In this document: positions 1 through 12,393 of the stretch, piece after piece
How positions within the stretch are numbered: the stretch's first letter is position 1
Layout: every line of letters starts with the position of its first letter
Source of the DNA: Delphinus delphis
Taxonomy: Eukaryota; Chordata; Mammalia; Artiodactyla; Delphinidae
Reading direction: 5' to 3'
Assembly (NCBI RefSeq): GCF_949987515.2
Contig: NC_082687.1
Span: 120,757,838-120,821,837, forward strand
Length of the DNA stretch: 64,000 nt
Made by a program: the position numbers and the translations under genes
The notes under the pieces: generated by a model
The model's database searches: none
What the model saw: the letters and a program-made list of their open reading frames with translations, nothing else
Told to the model about the DNA's origin: nothing

Positions 1-705
1 AGGTCTTTTTTATAGAATGACCCTCAATTTGAGTTTGGGCTGTTGTTTTCATTACGGTTAGGCTGGGATTATGGGGTTTTGGGAGGAAGACCACTGAAAT
101 GAAATGTCATACTCATCATAGCTCAACAAAACTATAAAATTAATTATCTAAGGTAAAACTCCTCCAGCCCCTCAGAAGTACTTAACCAGAATTTAGGCTG
201 ATGTGCTGCTTACGTACAGAATTTATACTCAATGGCTCTTAGAACTGTTCTCTTTTCAGTAGTGTCAAGATCTCTAATGTGCATAACTTCAGATTTTTCT
301 AGAGACAGCAGGGAAAAGAACAGTAAGTATGACAGTAACTGATCAAGTCATAGTTGAGGGAAGCTAAAATGGGTCTGTTTTACCAGATTGAATCTGGAAT
401 GATAACGAGTCAGGTCCCTCAGTATGACTCTGCCGTTACTCTCATGCATCTCTTCCTTCCCCAGGATGAACTAGAAGCCAGTATTAGGGGCTACAAATGG
501 TTCAGTGTCATTCAGTCTCTTTAGTTGCCTAACTGCTACTTATCTTTCCTGCCTGTTTAAATATCAGATCTTCTAGAAAGCTGTATTTAACACTCTAGGA
601 CCCTCCAGACCTATTATGTACTATTTGTAGCACCCCATACAATTTTTTGTCTGGTCTTTAAATTAAATACTTATTAGTGTATTTGTTTAATGTTTGCCTC
701 TCCTT

Positions 706-885
706 TCAGTCTATAAGCTCCATGATGTAGAGACCATGTCAGTCTTGTTCATTTTTTGTTATCTCACTCTGTATATTCTACCTGTATTCCTAGAGCCTGG
801 CTAAGCACTCAAAACCTAACAGCCTTTTGCACTAAGATGAATATATTTGAGTGAATGAGTGAATAAATAAGTGAGTAAATAAATG
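706..885 (+). repeat. L2 LINE 3' end remnant
   Basis: agtctataagctccatgatg, agaccatgtcagtcttgttc, tagagcctggctaagcactc and a GAATGAGTGAATAAATA tail follow the L2 3' end pattern. Confidence 0.7.
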
Positions 886-1102
886 GATATTTGATATTAA
901 AACCTCTGTTAGTATACCTATAGGAGTCTGACTTTCTTGTTGATATCTGCAGCAGAGGAGACCCATACTTGTCAGAACTTATAAAAGATGGCACAGTTAG
1001 ACAACATTTACCATAGGACAGTTAATTTTTTCTCAACAATCTACCACTTAGGCTTGGTCAGTTCTCTGAGACTTGCCTGACCTGTCTCAGTGAACTTAGT
1101 GT

Positions 1103-1172
1103 ATGCCTAGGATAAATTTCTAGGCATAATTTCTAGGATAAATTTCTAGGCATAGAAATTTGTCCTAGGCAT
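1103..1172 (+). repeat. Hairpin with internal direct repeats
   Basis: Left arm atgcctaggataaatttct (1103-1121) and right arm agaaatttgtcctaggcat (1154-1172) are complementary over 19 bp with one mismatch (G-U in RNA). The loop holds another copy of ctaggataaatttctaggca. Confidence 0.9.
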
Positions 1173-1448
1173 ATAATTTCTCTAGGCAGCTTCTTTCTCT
1201 GCGATTTTCTTGCGGCATCTTTTGGCCTGATTCTCAAGGTGATTCTGTCCCACTAACGTTCATCCCCCTATTACGTGCAGCACATTTAGCAGCCAGGGAC
1301 CAGCTTTGAGTATGAAGGTAAAATCTTTTATTCTTTTTCTAAATATTGCCCATTAAGACTGTGCTGTAAGGATTGTTTGCTAGTATCTCTTTAACCCTTT
1401 TTCAGGGATTTCTCCTTATATCTGTAGACCTCAAACCAAAACAACATA

Positions 1449-1491
1449 GAGAATAACCGATGCTCTCTGGCCGGCAGCATTGGTTATTCTC
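1449..1491 (+). repeat. Short-loop hairpin, 16-bp stem
   Basis: gagaataaccgatgct (1449-1464) pairs with agcattggttattctc (1476-1491) with one mismatch (G-U possible) around an 11-nt loop, ctctggccggc. Function unknown. Confidence 0.9.
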
Positions 1492-3990
1492 CCCCATGTA
1501 GGAGCTTCCTTTCTGGTCTGTATCTCAGGACGTAGTCGGGACTGCTTAGGAAGTTTGCTTACATGAGTTTGCTCAGCTTTCTGACAAAGAAGGGCCTCTT
1601 CTCTTTGCCTTCTATTTAACAAAAACTTGGAGCATCCCTTTAGCCAGTCTTGTCAGCAGAAGATTTTTCTCTATATATATGCAAACATTTTTATTGTCAA
1701 CCAGCCATCAAAGGAGATTCAGGGGAAATGGTTTGAATTTATGACCCAACTATTTGGACAGATCTGGGCTAGAAAATGTCTTGCAAAGCATATGTATAGC
1801 CCTTGTACACTATTACATGTTGGCAACATTTTTTGCTAGTTCTGACCACACATGTTGGTTTATTCCTAACTCCCTAAATCTCTCCCGTTTTCCCCATCTC
1901 ACTTCCTACAGCCTGTCTCCCTGCCATTTCTACCCCTTCTGCTACTTTTTTTTTTAAGATAACCCAAGAGAAATGTGCATCTGCCCATTAATTTATTCCT
2001 ATACCAAACAAACATTGAGCATCTGTAATATACAGGCACTGTGTTAGGAAGGTCCTGGTGATACCTACATATATAGCAAAAGAGCTTTTCTGTTTGATTA
2101 TTATTCACTTATATCACAAATTCCCAAAGATGAATAATCCGAACAAAGCTCATTTAAAAACTTTTACTATTTGAAACATTTTTTTCTGGGCCTTTTATAT
2201 GATTTCTTTTAATTTGGGGGCATTTGGTCATACATTATTTACATGTGGTTGATTTAAAATTCGCTTGAGAAACTTGTGACCATGTGCTTCTTTAGTTCCT
2301 GGGCTTGGGGCCCAATCAGTAGAAGTCCTGATCTCTTTCCTCTGTTCCTGTATTTTTCATTTCTTTTATCCATACTCCTTTATCTTTTCCTAGTTCTGCT
2401 ATGCCAAATAAGAATGGCAGATGTTACTAACTTTCCTTAAATATTCAAAGCATTTTATGCTGAATGCAGTTAAATTATTCAAGGAATTTGGTAAATTAGG
2501 AAAATATAAAATATTTTAATGAGATATGAAGAATTTTCTAGGTAAGACTTTATGTCATTTTCATGGTGTTTTACTTTTTTAAAATTATTGCTGCTATTGT
2601 TTTTTTTTTTCCTTGTTTAAAGTTTCCATTTTTTGTGAGACTTTTCCCTGTTTATTAAACAAAAGTAAGTAGTTTTTTAAAAACTCATTTTGGAAATGAT
2701 TAACCATTTTTAAGTTGAATTAAGGCAGGAAGTTTTTTGATCTAAGGGGGGCTTATTTAGATAATTACTATTTTATTTATAAGATTTGACTTCATATATA
2801 GCCTGCTCTCTGAGCACAGCTCATAGTAAATCTATTACAGTGGGATTGTAATGTAAATGCTATTTTTTGAAATTGAGCTCAGGTTTTAATATAAGCACTA
2901 AACTGATTATGAAATCTATAGTTTGAAATTTGGTTAAAATATTTGCCTTTAAGTTGATCATTATTTCCATGTTTTTTGGAATATCTATTTTATTTTTACT
3001 TGAATAGTTCCTTTCTTCTTCACCTTAATGTTTCCCTTTATTAATTAGGAATTATAGGAGCATCTGGCTCCCATAGCCTTTATAATATGTTTCAGTGAGA
3101 TTCTGAAATGTGATTTACTAAAGAAGAGCAAAATCACTCCGATTAGTGGCAGTTTGCAATTAGTGACAAAGTTTTGTTGTAGTTTCTTATATTCTTTCTC
3201 ATCTACTTTTTTTTTAAGCATTCTGTGCTCTTTCCTGTGAAAATATTAGATATTTCAACCTAGCAATCTTATGCAAAATGGAAGTGAAACAGGAGGGGAA
3301 AAGCTGAGTCAAGAAAGAAAAGAGAAGGAAAAAACACTACTTGCTCAGCCCCTTCCACCACACTGTGCAGGGCCCTTCTCCGTATTACCTGCCTCATGCT
3401 CCACTTTACTTTTCAGAGTCTTCCTGTAGTGGGTTTTGTATTTTGTGTGAAGTTTGTATTTTTAATGAATTTGGGGGTGGGGGGGAGAGGCTGTAGATGG
3501 TTTATGGTACCATAGTGGAACTGGAATTTTGACTTGTTTTTTTAAGAAACCTCGATAGAATGTTTTTTTTAAGCATGGGGAAAAATATTTTGTCTTTCAC
3601 CTTATAAAGCTAATGGCTTTCACATATTTTTACTTAGATCTCAGAACATATTTTGAACACTTAACTGCATCCTAATTTTGCTTTGTCTCCATTAAAGAAG
3701 CATCTGGAAATGTGTTTTTTTCTTTTGGATCTTAGAGGTGGGTTTTCTCAACTTCTTTCTTTCTGCATTATGTAGTATCCCTAGTAATTTGGTATCCTTA
3801 TGATTTCTTATCAAAATAAATCTACTTTAAATATTTGAATTGTTAAGAAGCTGGTGTATGGCCCAGCAGAGAACTGCCAACCCACGTGCTAGTGCCTGGC
3901 TTCTTATCCTTATGTTGGGACTTGTTAGTGTGAAAGAACAAAGTGAAAGGCACTCTTTGTTGCCATGTTTTCTATAAAAATAACACTTTC

Positions 3991-4228
3991 AAAAGAATGT
4001 TTGGGGCTTCTCTGGTGGCGCAGTGGTTGAGAGTCCGCCTGCCGATGCAGGGGACGCGGGTTCGTGCCCTGGTCCGGGAGGATCCCACATGCCGCGGAGC
4101 AGCTGGGCCCGTGAGCCATGGCTGCTGAGCCTGCGCATCTGGAGCCTGTGCTCCGCCGCAACGGGAGAGGCCACAACAGTGAGAGGCCCGCGTACTGCAA
4201 AAAAAAAAACAAAAACAAAAGAATTTTT
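3991..4228 (+). mobile_element. CHR (tRNA-Glu-derived) SINE with target-site duplication
   Basis: The body runs from about 4003 (ggggcttctctggtggcgc) to a poly-A with interspersed C at 4199-4216. The A box (ggtggcgcagtggttgagag) and B box (ggttcgtgccc) of a pol III promoter are visible. Near-perfect 12-bp duplications flank it, AAAAGAATGTTT at 3991-4002 and AAAAGAATTTTT at 4217-4228. Confidence 0.95.
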
Positions 4229-5306
4229 GTGCCTGGCAGTGTAAAACTTGGCACCTAGAAAATAAGAGGATCTTGACTCATAGATGTATAAGGACACTGT
4301 GAGTCCCTCTGGAGCTACTGAATTCCTCTGTCATAGTAATTCTCCTAGTTCATTCATTTTTGTTTTGTCCTCTTGGAATTTTTCCATAAAAGTTTTTTTG
4401 TTTTGTTTTAACCTAATCATCAGGTCTCTTACTTCTGTGGGTGTGCAGGTTGAATTGAGTTTTTGTTTTTTGGGTTTTTTTTTTTTTTTTTTTTGATTTA
4501 TGTATTGTTGGATGCTTGCTCAGAAAGTACTGTGGGATATTTGTGGGGGACATTTCCCTTGGGAAATTTATATCACTGCGCTGTCTGTGCTTGTTTGACA
4601 GCTGTTCTGTCACTTCTAACTTTATTATTAATTCAAAAAGTTATAAAGCCATATGTGAGCAGCTGTTCACTGTTTTCATCAGGACAAAATAAGAAGGCAA
4701 GGACCCAAGTATAATATTATCAGGAGTGATTTAGGTTAGATTGTAGGAATAATTTTCTGGCAGTTACAATATAGTGGAACTTATTTAAGAGAGTTATAGA
4801 ATTAAAAATAATTTTAAAGAGCATAAAATAGTATTTGTTGAAAGATGAGAGGACTTGAAAGATGAAATACTGACTGAAGGTAGGATAGTGAACCAGCTAG
4901 TTTGTGAATTCCTGTTCTACTTCTAGGATTTTATGATTTCATGCTGGCGCTTATTCTCTTACTGACTAATTTTCCCATGACTTTCTGTGCTTTAAGACTC
5001 TCCTATGCAATACTATTTTAAAGCCAATTTATATTTATTTTTATTAGGTATCTTAGCTATACAAAGACCCATCACTTATTTGGCATTCAGGTGCTAAATT
5101 AAAATGCAAAACTTGTTTGCCCTTATTTTAAGAAATGTAGGAATCAGACAAAAAGAAAAAGAATAGAAAAGTTATGGTAATTAAATATTGTTCATGAAAC
5201 TACAAATGTAATGGCTTGATTGTCCTTTATCTTTTGTCACTAGTCCTTTAAAATATGACTATTCATTGTAATCATCTTTCAGACATTTAAATAAAATAAT
5301 AATAAT

Positions 5307-5500
5307 AATACCTACCTAGTATTTATTAGTTAACATGTGCCAGGCAAAGTGCAGTTAATGGAATATTTACTGTACTGTTTGATTCTCACAATAATCCTAA
5401 GAGCTTAGGTTTTATTGTCCCCTATTACAGATGAGAAAGAAGTTTAGAGAGATGAAGCAAATTGCCCAAAGTGATACAGTAACTAGTAATTTCGTACAAA
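5307..5500 (-). repeat. MIR SINE remnant
   Basis: taacatgtgccaggcaaagt, attctcacaataatcctaag, cccctattacagatgagaaa and attgcccaaagtgatacagt give the reverse-complement MIR core. Confidence 0.8.
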
Positions 5501-6367
5501 AAAAAGTATGAAGTTTTTAAAACGCAGAATATAGAATTGTGTATATATTATGATCTCAATGAAAACTCATGCACAGGCATTTGAAAGACTAGAAGGTACT
5601 ACACCAAAATACTAAAAATCGTTACTTTTAGGTGTTGGGGAAATAGGTAATTCTTATATTGTCCTTTGTTATTTCTTATAGGCTGTACTTATATAATGGC
5701 TATCCTCATAGACATATGAGGTGGGAATTGCTATTATTACTTTCATATTCTAACAGCTTGACGTGAGTCTTTCATGTATGCAACATTTTCCAAATCTCTG
5801 TCCTCACTATCTCACATATTTAAGAACATCTTAACCTATTTTATATTTTTTTCAGTAGTTTCTGTATTAATTTGTGTGAAGACAGATATTTTATGTCTTT
5901 AGACAAAGACTGTGTTTTTAAAAATACTTTTCTTATTCCTCTTTCTAGATTAAAAATATTTGGAGATATTATTTCACTTACCTTTGTGCGCTTACAGTCT
6001 CTAAGACAAGTTGAGCACATAGAACACATTTCCCAAAGTTTATTGAATTTCTTTCCCTTGTAAATTCCAACCACGGTACAGTAATTGGAAACTAATTCCT
6101 TAATTTTCAAATATGTTTTTTTTTCTCTTTTAATGTAACTTTCATTTACACAATTGCCCAAGTCTGAGTCCTGACTGTTAACCCTTGATTTCATTTTCTT
6201 TTTTTACCGTCTCCTCTCCAAATCTCATTAATTATCAAGACTCATTGATTAGCCTTGTTTAATATAGTTTTTATCCTTTTTTGTTTACTCCATAGCCCTA
6301 CTGCTACTACAGTTGTGCAGATAACCACAGTCTCTTATAGGAATGACTGTAGAAGCCTCTCCTCTTC

Positions 6368-6585
6368 ACCCTCCCAATTCTAATCCCCACTCTACTTTAT
6401 AACCACAGTGGTCTTCCAGCAGTCTGATCCTGTCATTTCCCTGATTAAATTGCTCTCCATTGCTCTCAGGATAAAGTCTAACTTTCTTGATGTTTTATGA
6501 GTCTTCAAGGTCTGATAGCTCCATATGCTGGCTAACCTCTTTTGTTTCTACTCCTCTTCTGGCTCTCTAAATTCTAGCCATACTG
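6368..6585 (+). repeat. L2 LINE fragment
   Basis: gatcctgtcatttccctgat, ctctccattgctctcaggat, aaagtctaactttcttgatg and gtcttcaaggtctgatagct match the L2 3' third. The antisense L1 inserted at its right edge. Confidence 0.65.
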
Positions 6586-6950
6586 AATTACTTTTTTTTT
6601 TTAACATCTTTATTGGGGTATAATTGCTTTACAATGGTGTGTTAGTTTCTGCTTTATAACAAAGTGAATCAGTTATACCTATACACACGTTCCCACATCT
6701 CTTCCCTCTTGCGTCTCCCTCCCTCCCACCCCTCTAGGCGGTCACAAAGCACCGAGCCGATATCCCTGTGCCATGCGGCTGCTTCCCACTAGCTATCTAC
6801 CTTACGTTTGTTAGTGTATATATGTCCATGCCTCCCTCTCGCCCTGTCACAGCTCTCCCTTCCCCCTCCCCATATCCTCAAGTCCATTCTCCAGTAGGTC
6901 TGTGTCTTTATTCCTGTCTTACCCCTAGGTTCTTCATGACATTTTTTTTC

Positions 6951-9900
6951 TTAAATTCCATATATATGTGTTAGCATACGGTATTTGTCTTTCTCTTTCT
7001 GACTTACTTCACTCTGTATGACAGACTCTAGGTCTATCCACCTCATTACAAATAGCTCAATTTCGTTTCTTTTTATGGCTGAGTAATATTCCATTGTATA
7101 TATGTGCCACATCTTCTTTATCCATTCATCCGACGATGGGCACTTAGGTTGTTTCCATCTCCGGGCTATTGTAAATAGAGCTGCAATGAACATTTTGGTA
7201 TATGACTCTTTTTGAATTATGGTTTTCTCAGGGTATATGCCCAGTAGTGGGATTGCTGGGTCATATGGTAGTTCTATTTTTAGTTTTCTAAGGAACCTCC
7301 ATACTGTTCTCCATAGTGGCTGAACCAATTCACATTCCCACCAGCAGTGCAAGAGTGTTCCCTTTTCTCCACACCCTCTCCAGCATTTATTGTTTCTAGA
7401 TTTTTTGATGATGGCCATTCTGACTGGTGTGAGATGATATCTCATTGTAGTTTTGAGTTGCATTTCTCTAATGATTAATGATGTTGAGCATTCATTCATT
7501 CATGTGTGTTTGTTGGCAGTCTGTATATCTTCTTTGGAGAAATGTCTATTTAGGTCTTCTGCCCATTTTTGGATTGGGTTGTTTGTTTTTTTGTTATTGA
7601 GCTGCATGAGCTGCTTGTAAATTTTGGAAATTAATCCTTTGTCAGTTTCTTCATTTGCAAATATTTTCTCCCATTCTGAGGGTTGTCTTTTGGTCTTGTT
7701 TATGGTTTCCTTTGCTGTGCAAAAGCTTTGAAGTTTCATTAGGTCCCATTTGTTTATTTTTGTTTTTATTTCCATTACTCTAGGAGGTGGGTCAGAAAGG
7801 ATCTTGCTGTAATTTATGTCATAGAGTGTTCTGCCTATGTTTTCCTCTAAGAGTTTGATAGTTTCTGGCCTTACATTTAGGTCTTTAATCCCTTTTGAGC
7901 TCATTTTTGTTTATGGTGTTAGGGAGTGATCTAATCTCATACTTTTACATGTACCTGTCCAGTTTTCCCACCACCACTTATTGAAGAGGTTGTCATTTCT
8001 CCACTGTACATTCCTGCCACCTTTATCACAGATAAGGTGTCCATATGTGCATGGGTTTATCTCTGGGCTTTCTGTCCTGTTCCATTGATCTATCTTTCTG
8101 ATTTTGTGCCAGTACCATACTGTCTTGATAACTGTAGCTTTGTAGTATAGTCTGAAGTCAGGGAACCTGATTCCTCCAGCTCCGTTTTTCGTTCTCAAGA
8201 TTGCTTTGGCTATTCGGGGTCTTTTGTGTTTCCATACAGATTGTGAAATTTTTTGTTCTAGTTCTGTGAAAAATGCCAGTGGTAGTTTGATAGGGATTGC
8301 GTTGAATCTATAGATTGCTTTAGGTAGTAGAGTCATTTTCACAATGTTGATTCTTCCAATCCAGCAACATGGTATATCTCTCCATCTATTTGTATCATCT
8401 TTAATTTCTTTCATCAGTGTCTTATAATTTTCTGCATACAGGTCTTTTGTCTCCTTAGGTAGGTTTATTCCTAGGTATTTTATTCTTTTTGTTGCAATGG
8501 TAAATGGGAGTGTTTTCTTGATTTCACTTTCAGATTTTTCATCACTAGTATATAGGAATGCCAGAGATTTCTGTGCATTAATTTTGTATCCTGCTACTTT
8601 ACCAAATTCATTGATTAGCTCTAGTAGTTTTCTGGTAGCATCTTTAGGATTCTCTATGTATAGTGTCATGTCATCTGCAAACAGTGACAGCTTTACTTCT
8701 TTTCCGATTTGGATTCCTTTTATTTCCTTTTCTTCTCTGATTGCTGTGGCTAAAACTTCCAAAACTATGTTGAATAAGAGTGGTGAGAGTGGGCAACCTT
8801 GTCTTGTTCCTGATCTTAGTGGAAATGCTTTCAGTTTTTCACCATTGAGGATGATGTTGGCTGTGGGCTTGACATATATGGCCTTTATTATGTCGAGGAA
8901 AGTTCCCTCTATGTCTACTTTCTGCAGGGTTTTTATCATAAATAGGTGTTGAATTTTGTCAAAAGCTTTCTCTGCATCTATTGAGATGATCATATGGTTT
9001 TTCTCCTTCACTTTGTTTATATGGTTTATCACATTGATTGATTTGCGTATATTGAAGAATCCTTGCATTCCTGGAATAAACCCCACTTGATTATGGTGTA
9101 TGATCCTTTTAATGTGCTGTTGGATTCTGTTTGCTAGTATTTTGTTGAGGATTTTTGCATCTATGTTCATCAGTGATATTGGCCTGTAGTTTTCTTTCTT
9201 TGTGACATCCTTGTCTGGTGTTGGTATCAAGGTGATGGTGGCCTCGTAGAAGGAATTTGGGAGTGTTCCTCCCTCTGCTATATTTTGGAAGAGTTTGAGA
9301 AGGATAGGTGTTAGCTCTTCTCTAAATGCTTGATAGAATTCACCTGTGAAGCCATCTGGTCCTGGGCTTTTGTTTGTTAGAAGATTTTTAATCACAGGTT
9401 CAATTTCAGTGTTTGTGATTGGTCTGTTCATATTTTCTATTTCTTCCTGATTCAGTTTTGGCAGTTTATGCATGTCTAAGAATTTGTCCATTTCTTCCAG
9501 ATTGTCCATTTTATTGGCATAGAGTTGCTTGTAGTAATCTCTCATGATCTTTTGTATTTCTGCAGTGTCAGTTATTACTTCTCCTTTTTCATTTCTAATT
9601 CTATTGATTTGAGTCTTCTCCCTTTTTTTCTTGATGAGTCTGGCTAATGGTTTATCAATTTTGTTTATCTTCTTAAAGAACCATGTTTTAGTTTTATTGA
9701 TCTTTGCTATTGTTTCCTTCATTTCGTTTTCATTTATTTCTGATCTGATTTTTATGATTTCTTTCCTTCTGCTAACTTTGGGGTTCTTTTATTCTTCTTT
9801 CTGTAATTGCTTGAGGTGCAAGGTTAGGTTGTTTATTCGAGATGTTTCCTGCTTCTTAAGGTGGGCTTGTATTGGTATAAACTTCCCTCTTAGAACTGCT

Positions 9901-10771
9901 TTTGCTACATCCCATAGGATTTGGGTCGTTGTGTCTCCATTGTCATTTGTTTCTAGGTAGTTTTTTATTTCCTCTTTGATTTCTTCAGTGATCACTTCAT
10001 TATTAAGTAGTGTATTGTTTAGCCTCCATGTTTTGTATTTTTTACAGATCTTTTCCTGTAATTGATATCTAGTCTCATGGTGTTGTGGTCCGAAAAGATA
10101 CTTGATACAATTTCAATTTTCTTAAATTTGCCAAGGCTTGATTTCTGACCCAAGATATGATCTATCCTGGAGAATGTTCCATGAGCACTTGAGAAAAATG
10201 TGTATTTTGTCGTTTTTGGATGGAGTGTCCTATAAATATCAATTAAGTCCATCTTGTTTAATGTATCATTTAAAGCTTGTGTTTCCTTATTTATTTTCAT
10301 TTTGGATGATCTGTCCATTGGTGAAAGTGGGGTGTTGAAGTCCCCTACTATGAATGTGTTACCGTCGATTTCCCCTTTTATAGCTGTTAGTTTTTGCCTT
10401 ATGTATTGAGGTGCTCCTATGTTGGGTGCATAAATATTTACAATTGTTATATCTTCTTCTTGGATCGATCCCTTGATCATTATGTAGTGTCCTTCTTTGT
10501 CTCTTCTAATAGTCTTTATTTTAAAGTCTATTTTGTGTGATATGAGAATTGCTACTCCAGCTTTCTTTTGGTTTCCATTTGCATGGAATATCTTTTTCCA
10601 TCCCCTTACTTTCAGTCTGTATGTGTCTCTAGGTCTGAAGTGGGTCTCTTGTAGACAGCATATATATGGGTCTTGTTTTTGTATCCATTCAGCCAATCTG
10701 TGTCTTTTGGTGGGAGCATTTAGTCCGTTTACATTTAAGGTAATTATCGATATGTATGTTCCTGTTCCCAT
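6951..10771 (-). pseudogene. L1 ORF2 (endonuclease-reverse transcriptase), disrupted
   Basis: The span of about 1,270 codons matches a full L1 ORF2. The endonuclease part (10771-10019) shows NVNGLNAPTKRHRL, the catalytic Glu in CLQETHF, DFNTPLS and SDHNT. The reverse transcriptase part (9722-7911) shows [13 protein letters not shown], the catalytic FADD box and an intact thumb. The C-terminal segment (7499-6951) has the [18 protein letters not shown] zinc-knuckle-like motif and ends naturally in LTHIYGI. Breaks: a one-base deletion near 10031 (relative to the sense L1 copy), and in-frame stops at 9789-9791, 7911-7913 and 7500-7502. All segments after the deletion share one frame. The product is therefore not translatable as one enzyme. 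Confidence 0.93.
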
Positions 10772-10829
10772 TTTCTAAATTGTTTTGGGTTCGTTATTAT
10801 AGGTCTTTTCCTTCTGTTGTGTTTCTTGT

Positions 10830-11723
10830 CTAGAGAAGTTCCTTTAGCATTTGTTGTAAAGCCTGTTTGGTGGTGCTGAACTCTCTCAGCTTTTGCTTGT
10901 CTGTAAAGGTTTTAATTTCTCCATCAAATCTGAATGAGACCCTTGCTGGGTAGAGTAATCTTGGTTGCAGGTTTTTCTCCTTCATCACTTTCAGTATGTC
11001 CTGCCAGTCCCTTCTGGCTTGCAGAGTTTCTGCTGAGAGATCAGCCATTAACCTTATGGGGATTCCCTTGTGTGTTATTTGTTGTTTTTCCCTTGCTGCT
11101 TTTAATATGCTTTCTTTGTATTTAATTTTTGACAGTTTGATTAATATGTGTCTTGGCGTATTTCTCCTTGGATTTATCCTGTATAGGACTCTCTGTGCTT
11201 CCTGGACTTGATTAACTATTTCCTTTCCCATATTAGGGAAGTTTTCAACTATAATCTCTTCAAATATTTTCTCAGTCCCTTTCTTTTTCTCTCCTTCTTC
11301 TGGAACCCCTATAATTCGAATGTTGGTGCGTTTAATGTTGTCCCAGAGGTCTCTGAGACTGTCTTCAGTTCTTTTCATTCTTTTTTCTTTATTCTGCTCT
11401 GCAGTAGTTATTTCCACTATTGTATCTTGCAGGTCACTTACCCGTTCTTCTGCCTCAGTTTTTCTGCTATTGATGCCATCTAGAGTACTTTTAATTTCAT
11501 TTATTGTGTTGTTCGTCATTGCTTGTTTCATCTTTATTTCTTCTAGGTTCTTGTTAACTGTTCCTTGCATTTTGTCCATTCTATTTCCAAGATTTTGGAT
11601 CATCTTTACTATCATTATTCTGAATTCTTTTTCAGGTAGACTGCCTATTACCTCTTCATTTGTTAGGTCTGGTGCATTTTTATCTTGCTCCTTCATCTGC
11701 TTTGTGTTTTTCTGTCTTCTCAT
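10830..11723 (-). CDS. L1 ORF1 protein (RNA-binding chaperone), intact frame
   Basis: This open frame of 297 residues starts MRRQKNTKQMKEQDKNAPDL and ends QALQQMLKELL, the expected termini of artiodactyl L1 ORF1p, so it appears complete. The N-terminal half is charged, with a heptad-like coiled coil (about residues 35-110) that trimerises the protein. The middle (TNIRIIGVPEEGEKK) is the RRM-like domain, and the last third, with RADLS-like and FRFDG elements, is the C-terminal domain that binds nucleic acid. It lies 58 bp upstream (in L1 sense) of the ORF2 start at 10771, the normal bicistronic spacing. It belongs to the mobile element, not to host coding, and whether it is expressed cannot be told from sequence. 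Confidence 0.9.
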   Translation of the reverse strand: MRRQKNTKQMKEQDKNAPDLTNEEVIGSLPEKEFRIMIVKMIQNLGNRMDKMQGTVNKNLEEIKMKQAMTNNTINEIKSTLDGINSRKTEAEERVSDLQDTIVEITTAEQNKEKRMKRTEDSLRDLWDNIKRTNIRIIGVPEEGEKKKGTEKIFEEIIVENFPNMGKEIVNQVQEAQRVLYRINPRRNTPRHILIKLSKIKYKESILKAAREKQQITHKGIPIRLMADLSAETLQARRDWQDILKVMKEKNLQPRLLYPARVSFRFDGEIKTFTDKQKLREFSTTKQALQQMLKELL

Positions 11724-12261
11724 TTTGCTTATCTTACTGTGTTTGGGGTCTCCTTTTTACAGGCTGCAGGTTCGTAGTTCCCGTTGTTTTTGGTGTCTGT
11801 CCCCAGTGGCTAAAGTTGGTTCAGTGGGTTGTGTAGGCTTCCTGGTGGAGGGGGCTAGTGCCTGTGTTGTGGTGGATGAGGCTAGATCTTGTCTCTCTAG
11901 TGGGCAGGTCCACGTCTGGTGGTGTGTTTTGGGGTGTCTGTGGACTTATTATGATTTTAGGCAGTCTCTCTTCTAATGGGTGGGGTTGTGTTCCTGTTTT
12001 GCTAGCTGTTTGGCATAGGTTGTCCAGCACTGTAGCTTGCTGGTCGTTGAGTGAAGCTGGGTGCTGGTGTTGAGATGGAGGTCTCTGGGAGATTTTCGCC
12101 GTTTGATATTATATGGAGCTGGGAGGTCTCTTGTTGACCAGTGTCCTGAAGTTGGATCTACCATTTCAGAGGCAGAGCCCTGACTCCTGGCTGGAGCAGC
12201 AAGAGCCTTTCATCCACACGGCTCAGAATAAAAGGGAGAGAAAGTAGAGAGAATTAGTAGA

Positions 12262-12393
12262 AGTAGGAAGAAAGAAAGAAAGAAAGGAGGGAAGGAAGGA
12301 AGAAAGGAAGGAAGAAGAAAAGGAAAGAAGGCAAGAAGGAAAGAAAGGAGGGAGGGAGGAAGGAAGGAAGGAGGGAAGGAAGGAAAAGAAAAG
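12262..12393 (+). repeat. Homopurine GGAA/GAAA tract
   Basis: About 130 bases consist almost only of A and G on the + strand, made of GAAA, GGAA and GGGA tetramers. It lies in the L1 5' UTR, so it is pyrimidine-rich in L1 sense. The sense L1 has the matching CTTT/CTTC tract at 60864-60945. Confidence 0.95.

Noticed and set aside
4003..4100. tRNA-like A and B boxes suggesting a tRNA gene
   Set aside because: They belong to a tRNA-derived SINE; no intact cloverleaf or acceptor stem.
3925..4297. Overlapping frames of 60-109 codons around a SINE, and similar ones at 27.1, 28.2, 42.9 and 48.7 kb
   Set aside because: They are translations of the GC-rich SINE body and its flanks in several frames; the same peptides recur at every SINE copy.
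5841..6194. 117-codon frame on the minus strand, Lys-rich
   Set aside because: Lys/Ile-rich translation of AT-rich intron with no family resemblance; likely chance.
11320..11976. 218-codon frame on the + strand
   Set aside because: Antisense reading of L1 ORF1 and 5' UTR; Ser/Phe/Leu-rich as expected for the complement of a Lys/Glu-rich gene.
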